Assembly (NCBI GenBank): GCA_000469685.2
Contig: LS997567.1
Location: 4,791,374 to 4,855,373, forward strand
From: Haemonchus contortus
Taxonomy: Eukaryota > Nematoda > Chromadorea > Rhabditida > Trichostrongylidae
Direction of reading: 5' to 3'
DNA: 64,000 nt
The translations under genes were made by a program, and so were the position numbers. The notes under the pieces were generated by a model. It made no database searches. It saw only the letters and a list, made by a program, of their open reading frames with translations, and was not told the DNA's origin. Position 1 is the first letter of the stretch; each line of letters opens with the position of its first letter. Of the stretch, positions 14,401 through 23,800 are shown in pieces.

Positions 14401-15890
14401 TCCAAGTTTAAGTTTTTCACACAAACCCCGCCCCCTGTAGGCGGAGTCCGGTCCTCCCACCCACCATTAGTGTTCCCATCCTGTCCCCCTTACACCTACC
14501 AAATTTGAACTCTCTAGGTCGACGGGAACCGTAGTTATGAATTTGCGCTCAAACATTTACTTCGCACAAACCCCGCCCCCTGTGGGCGGAGTCCGGCACC
14601 ACCGCCCACCATTAGTGTTCCCATCCTGTCCCCCTTACACCTACCAAATTTGAACTCTCTAGGTCGACGGGAACCGGAGTTATGAATTTGCGCTCAAACA
14701 TTTATTTCGCAGAAACCCCGCCCTCTGTGGGCGGAGTCCGGCACCACCGCCCACCATTAGTGTTCCCATCCTGTCCCCCTTACCCCTACCAAATTTGAAC
14801 TCTCTAGGTCGACGGGAACCGGAGTTATGAATTTGCGCTCAAACATTTATTTCGCACAAACCCCGCCCCTTGTGGGCGGAGTCCGGTCCTGCCACCCACC
14901 ATAAGTGTTTCCACCCTGCCGCCTGTATTCCTACCACATTTGAACGCTCTAGGTCCAAGTTTAAGTTTTTCACACAAACCCCGCCCCCTGTAGGCGGAGT
15001 CCGGTCCTCCCACCCACCATTAGTGTTCCCATCCTGTCCCCCTTACACCTACCAAATTTGAACTCTCTAGGTCGACGGGAACCGTAGTTATGAATTTGCG
15101 CTCAAACATTTACTTCGCACAAACCCCGCCCCCTGTGGGCGGAGTCCGGCACCACCGCCCACCATTAGTGTTCCCATCCTGTCCCCCTTACACCTACCAA
15201 ATTTGAACTCTCTAGGTCGACGGGAACCGGAGTTATGAATTTGCGCTCAAACATTTATTTCGCAGAAACCCCGCCCTCTGTGGGCGGAGTCCGGCACCAC
15301 CGCCCACCATTAGTGTTCCCATCCTGTCCCCCTTACCCCTACCAAATTTGAACTCTCTAGGTCGACGGGAACCGGAGTTATGAATTTCCGGTCAAACACA
15401 CAACTACACACACACACACACACACAGACAGACAAACCAACAGACACACTTAGCGCGTTATATATAGTAGGATAAGAAAGAGGTTGGGCTATTTTCAGGA
15501 GATGGGGGATGTGGGGGAGCGAGGGCCGCTTCAGGCGAGATGTGAAAGTCCTCTGAACGCTTCTGTTATATTGAAATTTGCTATTTGTTTTGAAACATTT
15601 GTGAAATATTGATTCATTGAGCGAACCTTAGATTGCAGAAGTCGTAATCGCAACGTTTTACTACTTTTTTCTTTTCACTACTTCTCTTACATTGATGTGA
15701 ACTTGTGTCGTATTATAGACCATATTTCTACTGTACCTGTTAATCCTGTCTGATCATTTTGACTTTATTTCCAGCAAAACTGGAGAAGTATTTTCAAAAA
15801 CAGAACAACAATCATGCTCAGCATCATCAGCAATTGCAGTTTGAATTAGGAGGAATGCAAAATCCGAATGTGAGCCATCCGTTGTTGTAA
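2426..15890 (+). CDS. puf-9: Pumilio-family (PUF) RNA-binding translational regulator, 15 exons
   Basis: A cytoplasmic sequence-specific mRNA 3' UTR binder that represses translation or stability. Coding exons: 2426-2449, 5603-5646, 5754-5883, 6430-6598, 7314-7484, 8330-8458, 8782-8941, 9159-9275, 9333-9450, 10362-10532, 10764-10883, 11627-11830, 12720-12847, 12929-13092, 15775-15890. Phases join without a stop to give 654 residues. The first 275 or so residues are Ser/Pro/Gly-rich. From about residue 277 eight PUF repeats follow, with RNA-contact motifs in order [57 protein letters not shown]. This SQ-NQ-CQ-NQ-CQ-NQ-SE-NQ series is the Pumilio code for UGUANAUA. The start is uncertain: ATG 2426 is in frame, while an earlier ATG at 2380 is in another frame. 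Exon 6 uses an unusual TTTGAG acceptor. The protein is nearest to C. elegans PUF-8/PUF-9 and human PUM; which paralogue is not resolved. Confidence 0.95.
3268..3525 (-). mobile_element. tRNA-derived SINE, family F, copy 1
   Basis: On the minus strand the B-box-like GGGATCGAATCCC is followed by the family F body: a block read on + as GACTTGCGGTGACC, the CATCCTAGACGAGTGTGGT block, and a tail ending in the GATGCGCCACGCATTC block. The same ordered blocks recur at seven other places in the window. It lies in PUF intron 1. Confidence 0.7.
4910..5335. mobile_element. Fold-back element, family E, copy 1
   Basis: The left arm has GCGCGTCCGTCGAAATTAGG and the right arm carries its complement, CCTAGTTTCGACGGACGCGC, about 240 bases away. 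A second diverged copy of the whole unit is at about 53150-53545. It encodes nothing and is a non-autonomous DNA element in PUF intron 1. Confidence 0.7.
9974..10163. mobile_element. Inverted-repeat MITE, family C, copy 1
   Basis: The ends are GGCCGCTTTCAGAC and, reversed, GTCTGAAAGCCGCC. Inside them lie (GTCC)n on the left, (GGAC)n on the right and GACGCGTGCGTGCTGCGACG/complement arms. The unit is almost fully self-complementary. It sits in PUF intron 9, and the matching copy is at 18886-19070. Confidence 0.85.
13518..15470. mobile_element. GC-rich repeat element with internal minisatellite in PUF intron 14
   Basis: The left part holds GGGCCGCCCAGC and the perfect small hairpin CGCCCGGC-TAC-GCCGGGCG near 13563. 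A C14 tract is at about 14040. The core is the tandem array described separately. The right end is (CA)n, CAGACAGACAAACCAACAG and TTAGCGCGTTATATATAGTAGGAT. The conserved beginning and end around a tandem core suggest one mobile or formerly mobile unit inserted in the intron, but no coding capacity or clear target duplication was found, so the class is unknown. Confidence 0.55.
14159..15390. repeat. 118/145 bp minisatellite with 553 bp higher-order period
   Basis: The block AACCCCGCCC recurs at 14161, 14306, 14424, 14569, 14714, 14859, 14977, 15122 and 15267. The spacings are 145, 118, 145, 145, 145, 118, 145, 145. The pattern repeats exactly with period 553, so four units were duplicated together as a block. 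Each 145 bp unit contains a GGGCGGAGTCCGG stretch and CTCTAGGTCGACGGGAACC. The array lies wholly in PUF intron 14. Confidence 0.9.
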
Positions 15891-17502
15891 ACATGGTAAA
15901 AACTGGTAGTACTTGTCTATAACGACGTCAACTCCCCGGGATTTCACATTATTTCTCTCCTTGTTCATTCAACATTACTCGGTTCCGAATGTATCCAACT
16001 TGCAAGGCTACGATAACGCTTATCAAGGTGGTGTTTCATAGGGGGGGCCAGAAAGTTCATGTGAGGTCCCTTGAGGGATGGATTTCCTGGTATCCTAACC
16101 TTCCACCGAAAACTTTTCGATTTTTTGGAAAGAGAAGATTGTGGTTTATTTGCATGGCAAACACCTAATTCTTCAAAAATCCCACCCACGTTGATAAGTG
16201 TTGGAATAGCCAGTATTACTGGCGTAATTCTTGAACAAGCTCCTTAGTTGCGCATTATTCTAAATTGCTTTCATCTTTATTTCCTCTGTTATATCTTTCA
16301 ATGTACATTGCAGTCATTCGGGCTAAATCAGTCTTTGTAAGCATTTTTCAAAAATCCTTTCAATTTATAGTAATATTTTTTACTGTATTAGGGAATTTTC
16401 AGTCTTCGAGTCCATATACATAAGTAAATAAAAGAATAATTGTAAAGTTTTCTCGTTTTTTGTAAAAAAAAAGTTAGTTTCATAGTTGTCAAGTTTTCAG
16501 CTGGCTTACTGGAATCGATTGTAATTCCAGTAAGTAGCTTGTTATATTTTATATATACATAGCTTTTTATAGGTAACTAATTCCCAAGTTCTATTTGAAA
16601 AAGCCGAAAAGACGCAGTGGTTAGATTTTTCAAGAAAAAAAAATGTAAATTTTTTAAAAATATCCATTTTGTTTATACATATGTATTGGTAACTTGTAAA
16701 TTCAACAACAATAGCGTTCTTCAATTTTTCTCATCCGGTCTCTCATAGAATAGTGTTCACTAAGGGAGCTTGTTTGGAACAGCCCTGCTTGCAAATAGAA
16801 AATTGTACGACGATTTTTGGCTACTTGTTGTAATTTTGTAATTTTGCCACATTACAACAATCAATCGGTCGTTTTGTGTATTATCAACCGCTATCACTCA
16901 TTATCACATCCTGTTCTCGTAAGATTTTCCTGAACTGTTGAAGAAAAAGAAATATTTGTCCTTTTATTATATCGATCGACTTGTTAAATTCACAAAAACT
17001 CGCTATAATGTTTTGTGTGTAAAATTTTTTCGCTGCTCATTCCTGTTTTTTTTGTATTTTTGTCTCTTCCCCTCATTACTGCTGTCGTCTTTGTATAGCT
17101 GAGCGCTCAACATGATTTTCGTATATTATTGATTTCAATCAATAAGAGTTGTTGATTTTTCTTTTTTTTATTTTTCTGTGTACAGTTGTTTTCTATGTAT
17201 AATTATATAAGAGGTACCTAGTTTGTTAAGGAAAAATCTTAGCGGATAATTAAGGTGACAACGACAATCTATGTATGATGTCGTACAGCTAATTCGGGGA
17301 TCAATCATTTGACACATGCTTGATAAACAAAGTTGTGTTGTTTTGATTATCACAGAGATTAGTAATCGAGATTTGTCTGTCTCCTAGAGTTCTCTGCACA
17401 TGTAAGTTGTTCGTTGAGTTTTCATTTCTTATTGTACGTTTTTCTTCTTCCCCACTTCTCTGCCATGCATTGTTCAAGCAATTAGAGCTGTTTTCCAATA
17501 AA
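15891..17502 (+). promoter_or_regulatory. PUF gene 3' UTR with two poly(A) signals and PUF-site-like motifs
   Basis: AT-rich, gene-free sequence follows the PUF stop codon. AATAAA occurs at 16427-16432 and 17497-17502, giving possible UTRs of about 0.55 and 1.6 kb. Three UGUANAUU octamers lie at 16302-16309, 16644-16651 and 16695-16702. They match the PUF core UGUANAU but not the preferred final A. A stem-loop is at 16498-16538. The true 3' end cannot be fixed from sequence alone. Confidence 0.5.
16498..16538 (+). promoter_or_regulatory. Stem-loop in PUF 3' UTR
   Basis: The arms CTTACTGGAAT (16505-16515) and ATTCCAGTAAG (16524-16534) are perfectly complementary around an 8-base loop. AGCT/AGCT extends the stem past a small bulge. 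Confidence 0.6.
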
Positions 17503-17679
17503 ACTATGAGCACGAATTTTCTCTTTTCAACATTTTGTACTACTGTGTTTCCCACAGATTATTTGCTTCATTTAGTTGAACATCGATCAAGTTACTTGTT
17601 TTAAGGGTTACTTATATCTCCTCACAGTAGCAGTACGCAATCATGTACGTGCCCAGGCTTTTTTTGATGCGTCGTATAT

Positions 17680-17958
17680 GTGAAGGGTCGGGGCCGAGTA
17701 TGTGTACGAACGTGCGTCCGAGGGTGCGCGCGGCAAATTGCGCGGCGAAGTTCGTGACAATCTGAACGACTTTAGCGCCTATCATTGGGGCCCAAATTTC
17801 AAGTAGAGTGGATTAGGAGGATCATCCGACCCCACTAACCTACACTACTTCGAGTTTGTGCCCCGAAAATTGGCGCCGCAGTCGTACAAATCGTCACGAA
17901 CTTCTCCGCGCAAGTTGCCGCGCGCACCCTCGGACGCACGTTCGTACCGTCCCCCGTG
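17680..17958. mobile_element. Palindromic MITE, family B, copy 1
   Basis: The GTACGAACGTGCGTCCGAGG arm with GCGCGCGGCAAATTGCGCGG is mirrored on the right. The centre is the AGTAGAGTGGATTAGGAGG palindrome. Copy 2 follows within about 10 bases. Confidence 0.85.
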
Positions 17959-17967
17959 GGGGCCCAG

Positions 17968-18230
17968 TGGGGGCGTGCATTAGTTGCGTCCGAGGATGCG
18001 CGCAGCAACTTGCGCGGCGAAGATCATGACGATTTGTACGGCTCCGACGCCAATTTCCGGGGCACAAACTCGAAGTAGAGTAGTTTAATAGGGTCAGATG
18101 ATCCTTCTAATCTGCTCTACTTCAAATTTGGGTCCCCTTGATAGGCGCTAAAGCCGTTCAAATCGTTACGAACTTCGCCGCGCAATTTGCCGCGCGCATC
18201 CTCGGACGCACGTAATGCCACATACCTGGG
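17968..18230. mobile_element. Palindromic MITE, family B, copy 2
   Basis: The arms are TTGCGTCCGAGGATGCGCGC and its right-hand complement ending CGGACGCACGTAATGCC. The two copies differ at many bases, so they inserted separately or diverged after duplication. Confidence 0.8.
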
Positions 18231-18885
18231 GGTCCATTATATGTACTGTTGGTACTGCTGCAGTTGCAGGCTGTTATCGTGGCTAGTCATGAATAGCAGC
18301 CTGATTCAACTCTTTAACAATCTCAGTGCAGTGGTGATCCCCTTCTAGACCAGCTTTTGATGATTTACTGCGAGTAAGAAAAATGTGAGTTATTCTTTTT
18401 GTAGATGGAGCGAAACCTCAATGCTATGTTCCTTGAGTAATGATAATTTGTGCTCCAAATGGGGTTTGACGTTTTTTGACACGGAACTTCCCGCAATGGC
18501 CAAAAGTGTTTCCCGAACAATCGATTGATGGAACCCAGCACGGAGCGCTACGCGCGCAGCGCTCTGCTACACAGCTTTTTGAAGGGCCAGCTCGTGTTTG
18601 CAATAAGTTTGGTACATATCTTCCTACTTGGTGATTATATAGTGCTGGGGATGCGTTCTCCCTTCCTTCTAATTGTGGACACACACCGTAAGTCATTCTA
18701 TGTTTTTCTGGAAGTGAAAACCACCTTTCGTACACTAAATTAGAGTCCTGTGGGCTGATGCTTTTGCCAGAAATGAGAATAAGGGCAGTGCAAGGGTCTT
18801 GTGAATAGGCCTACTCCTTTGATTGAGCAGACCATGAACCTTTATTACAATGAAAACCTTAAGATTCACCTTACAGTCGCTCAGT

Positions 18886-19070
18886 GGCTGCTTTCAGACC
18901 TCGACGTCCGTCCGTCCGTCCGACGCGTGCGTGTTGCGACGGCGGTCGCTGGAGTAGTGTTGAAAGCGCTGGCACGTGATCTAGTGTAGTCAACAACGAT
19001 CAGGCGCCGCCGTCGCAGCAAGCACGCGTCGGACGGACGGACGGACGGACGTCGAGGTCTGAAAGCAGCC
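18886..19070. mobile_element. Inverted-repeat MITE, family C, copy 2
   Basis: The termini GGCTGCTTTCAGACCTCGAC and GTCGAGGTCTGAAAGCAGCC are exact complements. The arms continue through (GTCC)n/(GGAC)n and GACGCGTGCG/CGCACGCGTC. It lies in the intergenic region between the PUF and prostaglandin synthase genes. Confidence 0.9.
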
Positions 19071-20879
19071 ATTCGCTACTGTGGAGTCATAATTTTATTA
19101 TGACATTTCCTGACTGTTACTTTTGGAGTGGATAGGTATGTGCTAAAATGATTTGACGTTCTATGATTTAGTTTTTTTCGAAGCTCAGCTCCAGAAACGA
19201 GGAATTTGGTGGTGTAGCAGTACTTCTTTCGACACAGTTGAGGAGTACGTAAGGAAGCTGCTTCTGCTTTTGAAAATCGGCGAATTCGCTCGGCTCAAGG
19301 TAACTATTTTTCTTTCACAAAGTATTTTTCAAGACTTTTCGGCCATGCTGAGAATCACATAGCTAAAGAAAGGACAACCAAATCAAACCAAGTAATACAT
19401 AGGAGTCCCTCCTTCCGCTCTTAAAGTTAACTCTGCCGGTGAAGGTCCCATTAGTTTACAATGAGATTGCATTATTCCTTCTACGTATGTTCATTATTCA
19501 AGTTTGGTCATTGATGACTGTTCAGATCAACTTGTTTTTGCTATATGATGGATAAATGGCATAGTAACGAATGACTGTGTTATATTTGGCACCGTCTTCT
19601 GAGGCAATCGTGGTATTTCAATGTAGGATTAAATGGTAAACGTAGAAATAGAATCCCATGTCATACTTCTGTGGCTAGTGGATTTTAGCAAGCTTTTCTC
19701 GACTTTGCTGTGAGGGTGGTTGTTGCATGTGGGTCTCGGGGTAACCCTTAGTGAGAAAACGGTTTTCTTTTTTCGAGAGAAGGTCTCCTACGGGAAGAAA
19801 ACCCGAAAGGTGACCCGTTAAGTCGCGTTTTGTTCTCTCTTACAGTATTACTGTTAAGGTGAAGAGCGCGGCCGCCTAAACTTACGCCAGGCCAATTTAT
19901 GAGGCGCTTCCCAGCTTTGCACCGCAACTATCCAGTTTTCGCAAGTTATTTACTACGAGGCGAAATTCCACTGTTCTTTTCACCTAGTCCGGCGAACGCT
20001 TGAGTTTTATCCCACAGTCACAGAGAGAAAAGGAAGCCCGGTGACTTCAATTTCTTTTCACCATCTTGGCCCCACTAGCAAAATGATCTGTATACATTAA
20101 ACAAAATGACATGTTTACCTTACAAAAGCGAGAAATAAAAAGGCACAAAATCCTGGGTACTCCCACGTGAAGGTCTTTGGGTAACTTAGGGTCATTTTCC
20201 ATCGGTTCTCCCTTCTCCTGTAAAAAGAAACTTTGGCATAAAAGCGAAGCTGGCGCTTTGGTTCTCCAGCAATCTATGAAATGGTTTTGGAGGGGAACGT
20301 TAGATGTTTACCCACGATGTATATAAAATGTCACTGTAAAGCGGTGCAGTAGAACTACCGTACTATTCCGTCCCGCTTGGCCGTCTGTTAGCTGTGAAGA
20401 GTTCTAAGTATAAAATGGGCGCTCGTAATCGATGCTAGGTCATTGAGAGTATACTGAATTTCTGAGAGCTATGGTATGTGTAAGACGTAATGACGGGTTA
20501 GTATATAAATGGTACACAGATTCAACTTATGGAGTCGTAATATACAAAAGGAACATAACGTATTATAGAAGACAGTGGGTTACGGTAGGGATCCTTCCGC
20601 GAAAAGTCGCGCTTTAAAACTTACCATGTCTGCTCAATGCGGAATCCGTTTAACGCCACTGTCGCTTTGTGAGCTTTCAGCCGGTGCTTTCATGTCATAG
20701 TACTTTACTTCATCGTGATTCGTCGGTCTGACTTCGATTCCGATTCTTCTCCATTGTTTTACCTAAAAAAAACCCCAAAACCTATCCAATATTACCTAGT
20801 CCCCTCATCGGCTTCTTCCTTCGTGTGCATTTTATCTTTTTTCATCCAGATTACTTCATGATTACCGGTTACTCCATGG
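19071..20879. other. Intergenic, nothing recognised
   Basis: About 1.8 kb upstream of the prostaglandin synthase gene. Only short unsupported open frames are present, and no repeat family from elsewhere in the window was seen. The promoter of the next gene presumably lies here. Confidence 0.5.
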
Positions 20880-20887
20880 TTTTTCAG
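20880..20887 (+). promoter_or_regulatory. Probable spliced-leader acceptor before pges-2 start
   Basis: TTTTTCAG is followed after four bases by ATG 20892. A consensus 3' splice site so close to the start, with no recognisable upstream coding exon, fits spliced-leader trans-splicing. A non-coding first exon is the alternative. Confidence 0.55.
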
Positions 20888-20891
20888 GAAT

Positions 20892-23800
20892 ATGAGGATC
20901 GGCCGTCGAGCAGTACGCACTGCTTTTGCGGCTGCCGCATTCCTCAGCGTGAAAGGTTCCTTGGATGAAAAGACAGGAATCGAAATCTACAAACCTCCAC
21001 GGAACTACGCAGATGCTCCCATTAGCAGAAAGGTTATGCTTGAGGCCTTTTTCTGTTTGTTGTTTTTGTTTCTGTTGATGTATTTTATGGGGTGTAGAAG
21101 TTAAACTTTTTAGTTATGAGTAATTTCGAGAAAAAATGAGGAGAAGGTGAAATCTTAAAAACGGTGGAGGGGTATGTGTACGAACGTGCGTCCGAGGGTG
21201 CGCGCGGCAAATTGTGCGGCGAAGTTCGTAATGATTTAACCGACTTTGGCGCTTATCTTTGGATCCCAAATTTGAAATAGAGTGGATTAGGAGGATCATC
21301 TGACCCTACTAAACTCCTCTACTTAGAGTTTGTGCCCCGAAAATTGGCGCCGCAGTCGTACAAATCGTCACGAACTTCGCCGCGCAATTTGCCGCGCGCA
21401 CCCTCGGACGCACGTTCGTACCGTCCCCCACGGTGGAGAGGTCAAGTTTTCAAGTAGTTATGAAGTTTCCTAGTACGTAGCTTGAGATAGTTTATATCTT
21501 AGATTCTTCCCCAAGCTTTCTTCAGAGTCTGAAGGGATCAAAAACGATTCGTGAGTAAATTGTTTTGACTGACTAGGGCGATGATTGCCTGAAATGATTT
21601 TGTAAACATGCTCACGAGTCGGTGGTGCCAAAAATTCTATGCAAAGTTAGCTAGTGTGGTGTTTTGTATGGTCTGTGTAGAATACTCTATGCTATGTACT
21701 GTATTACATGAGTAGGGTTTTCAGATTGTCAATCATGCTGATAAAAGTGGTTTGAATTTGCGCTTGTACCAGTATCAATCATGCCCCTTTTGTTGCAAAG
21801 TGAGTGAAACTTTTTTAAAAGTATTTATTGGTACCTTGTTTGTAACGTACACTTACAACTTACGGTTACATTTTGGAAACTGGTCTCATTCAGGTGCGTG
21901 CTTTTCTAGACTACTATGGTTTTTCCTATGAAGTTGTCGAAGTTAATCCTGTAACCAAATCTCAGATGTCGTTTTCAAAAGACTATAAAAAGGTGAGCCT
22001 AGCGTTGACCCACTTATAGGTTTCTGGCTTCCGTTTCATCTACACTAATTATTTTTCAAAAGGGGAACTGCAATGTTTTGGTATTATTTGAAGTTTGTAT
22101 GGTCTGGGCTTTCTATGGGAAATTGTCATTATGTTTTCGGGACTCTTTTGTGTTATGAACGGCCCAGAGATCGAGATGGGATAGCTTGCCATTACAGGTA
22201 TGACCAGGATATCGAATTCCAGAGACTTTGTCCGTTCATTTAGGCCAACCAGGCTCTGTACATCTCCAAGGTCTTTGAATGATAACCAAGGATATGAAAG
22301 GCTTATCATATTCGCTTAAACTTTCTTTGAACGACCCACGTACAAAATCTTATTCTCTATCAAGCATTCTACTATATCAAGGAAGGGTAGAGGTGGTGTA
22401 GGCGCACTATCACACTCGCATGGTCCGTGGTTCGAATCGATATCCTCCTGGGCCAACCAAGCCATCCATCCGTCCGGGGTCGTTTAACTGGTACCAGGCG
22501 CGTCTGGGAGATAAAAGGGTATGGTGCAGTTGTATCGAAATGGTCGCTTTGCGGCGGGGGTGGCATCGTGCGCGAAGGATTGAAACAGAAGCATCGCAGC
22601 GAGTATGAAATACAGCAACGAAGGAAGTAACAGTAGAGCGTGATAAGAATAATAACCGCATATCGATCGAGCTGTATGAAGAACGCTAATGCAATAACGA
22701 GGCAACTGGTGCGCGACTGCTGCATGCGGCGGATCGACTCGCAAAACCGATTCAACTGCACGTTTCCCGGATAAAAGCATTGACTTGTAAATCGGCTAGC
22801 CACCGCGAGTCACTTAAAACGCCACTAGGATTCTGTATGGAAGTCGAGTGCGAGGCCTCATCCCAGAAAGAGTCTGATTATTCCGCTCTGCTACTTTAAG
22901 GTTCCCCTATTAACGAGCACCGAGGGAACATTCAACGAATCATCTCTCATCATCTCTGAGGTTTGTTATTCCCTACGATTTTTCTTTTTTCTGATGTTAT
23001 AAAGAACTATAATGTGATCGTATTTGTAGCTCACAACATATCTGAAACGCCCTGATCGTAATCTGTGTGAAATCGAAAAGCTGTATCCCACAGTTGATGC
23101 GATTAATGCTGCTGGAAAAACGGTGAAGCTCTGCCCAAACAAGTATGTAATCATGAAGGAGGAATCGAATGATGAAGATCTTGCATCTGAAAGGTTGGTC
23201 GAGATGTTACAACGACGTCGAAGTTTTTGTTTTGTAACCATGAACCCAGCAGACCAAGCGGAGCGGCGATCGCGCTTTGTTTAATTCTGTTACCAGGCCG
23301 CAGTACTAGACAGTAGTGAGTCGGAAACCTGTTGGATAACTTGATTCGAAGACCAGAAACTGATAGATCCTTAGTCATGAATAATTTCTACGTAACTGCT
23401 TCGATAATAATTGTGTCCCTGAGCGGAAAGGATAGATTGGGCTGTTCAGTATAGGCCCGTCGAATTTCAGTGAAATAGCCTCAACTAGGGTTGAGAAGCC
23501 CTACTACCATGTAGGAGCTGCGAGGTCAACTTTGGCCCACGTAGATGAAATTGTTCCAAAAAACGCGCTCAGCGTTCGCACCACGTGAAGAGTTGCGTTG
23601 GGGTGCGGACATACTTGGCGTGAGATGACAGCGTCCTGTTGTTTGAATAAGTTTACGGTGAGCGGACACCTGATGGAGGAAGGAAAGGGATAGGGATATG
23701 GCTTGGATATGGGCGTGCTTATGACATTGGGTCGTCTGCAGAACAGAACGCCCGGAGCATAGTCGTGAGGGCCCCATCAAGGATCAGATCTGAGCTGGCG

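Noticed and set aside
14272..15061. Pairs of 62-63 codon open frames on both strands, repeated 553 bases apart
   Set aside because: They are identical because they lie in the higher-order minisatellite. The frames follow the repeat period and have no start context, motif or splice sites.
22001..22900. Apparent loss of the cis-proline exon from pges-2
   Set aside because: A 60-base exon with valid ends and phase was found at 22901-22960 (VPLL...ESSLIIS), so the gene is complete.
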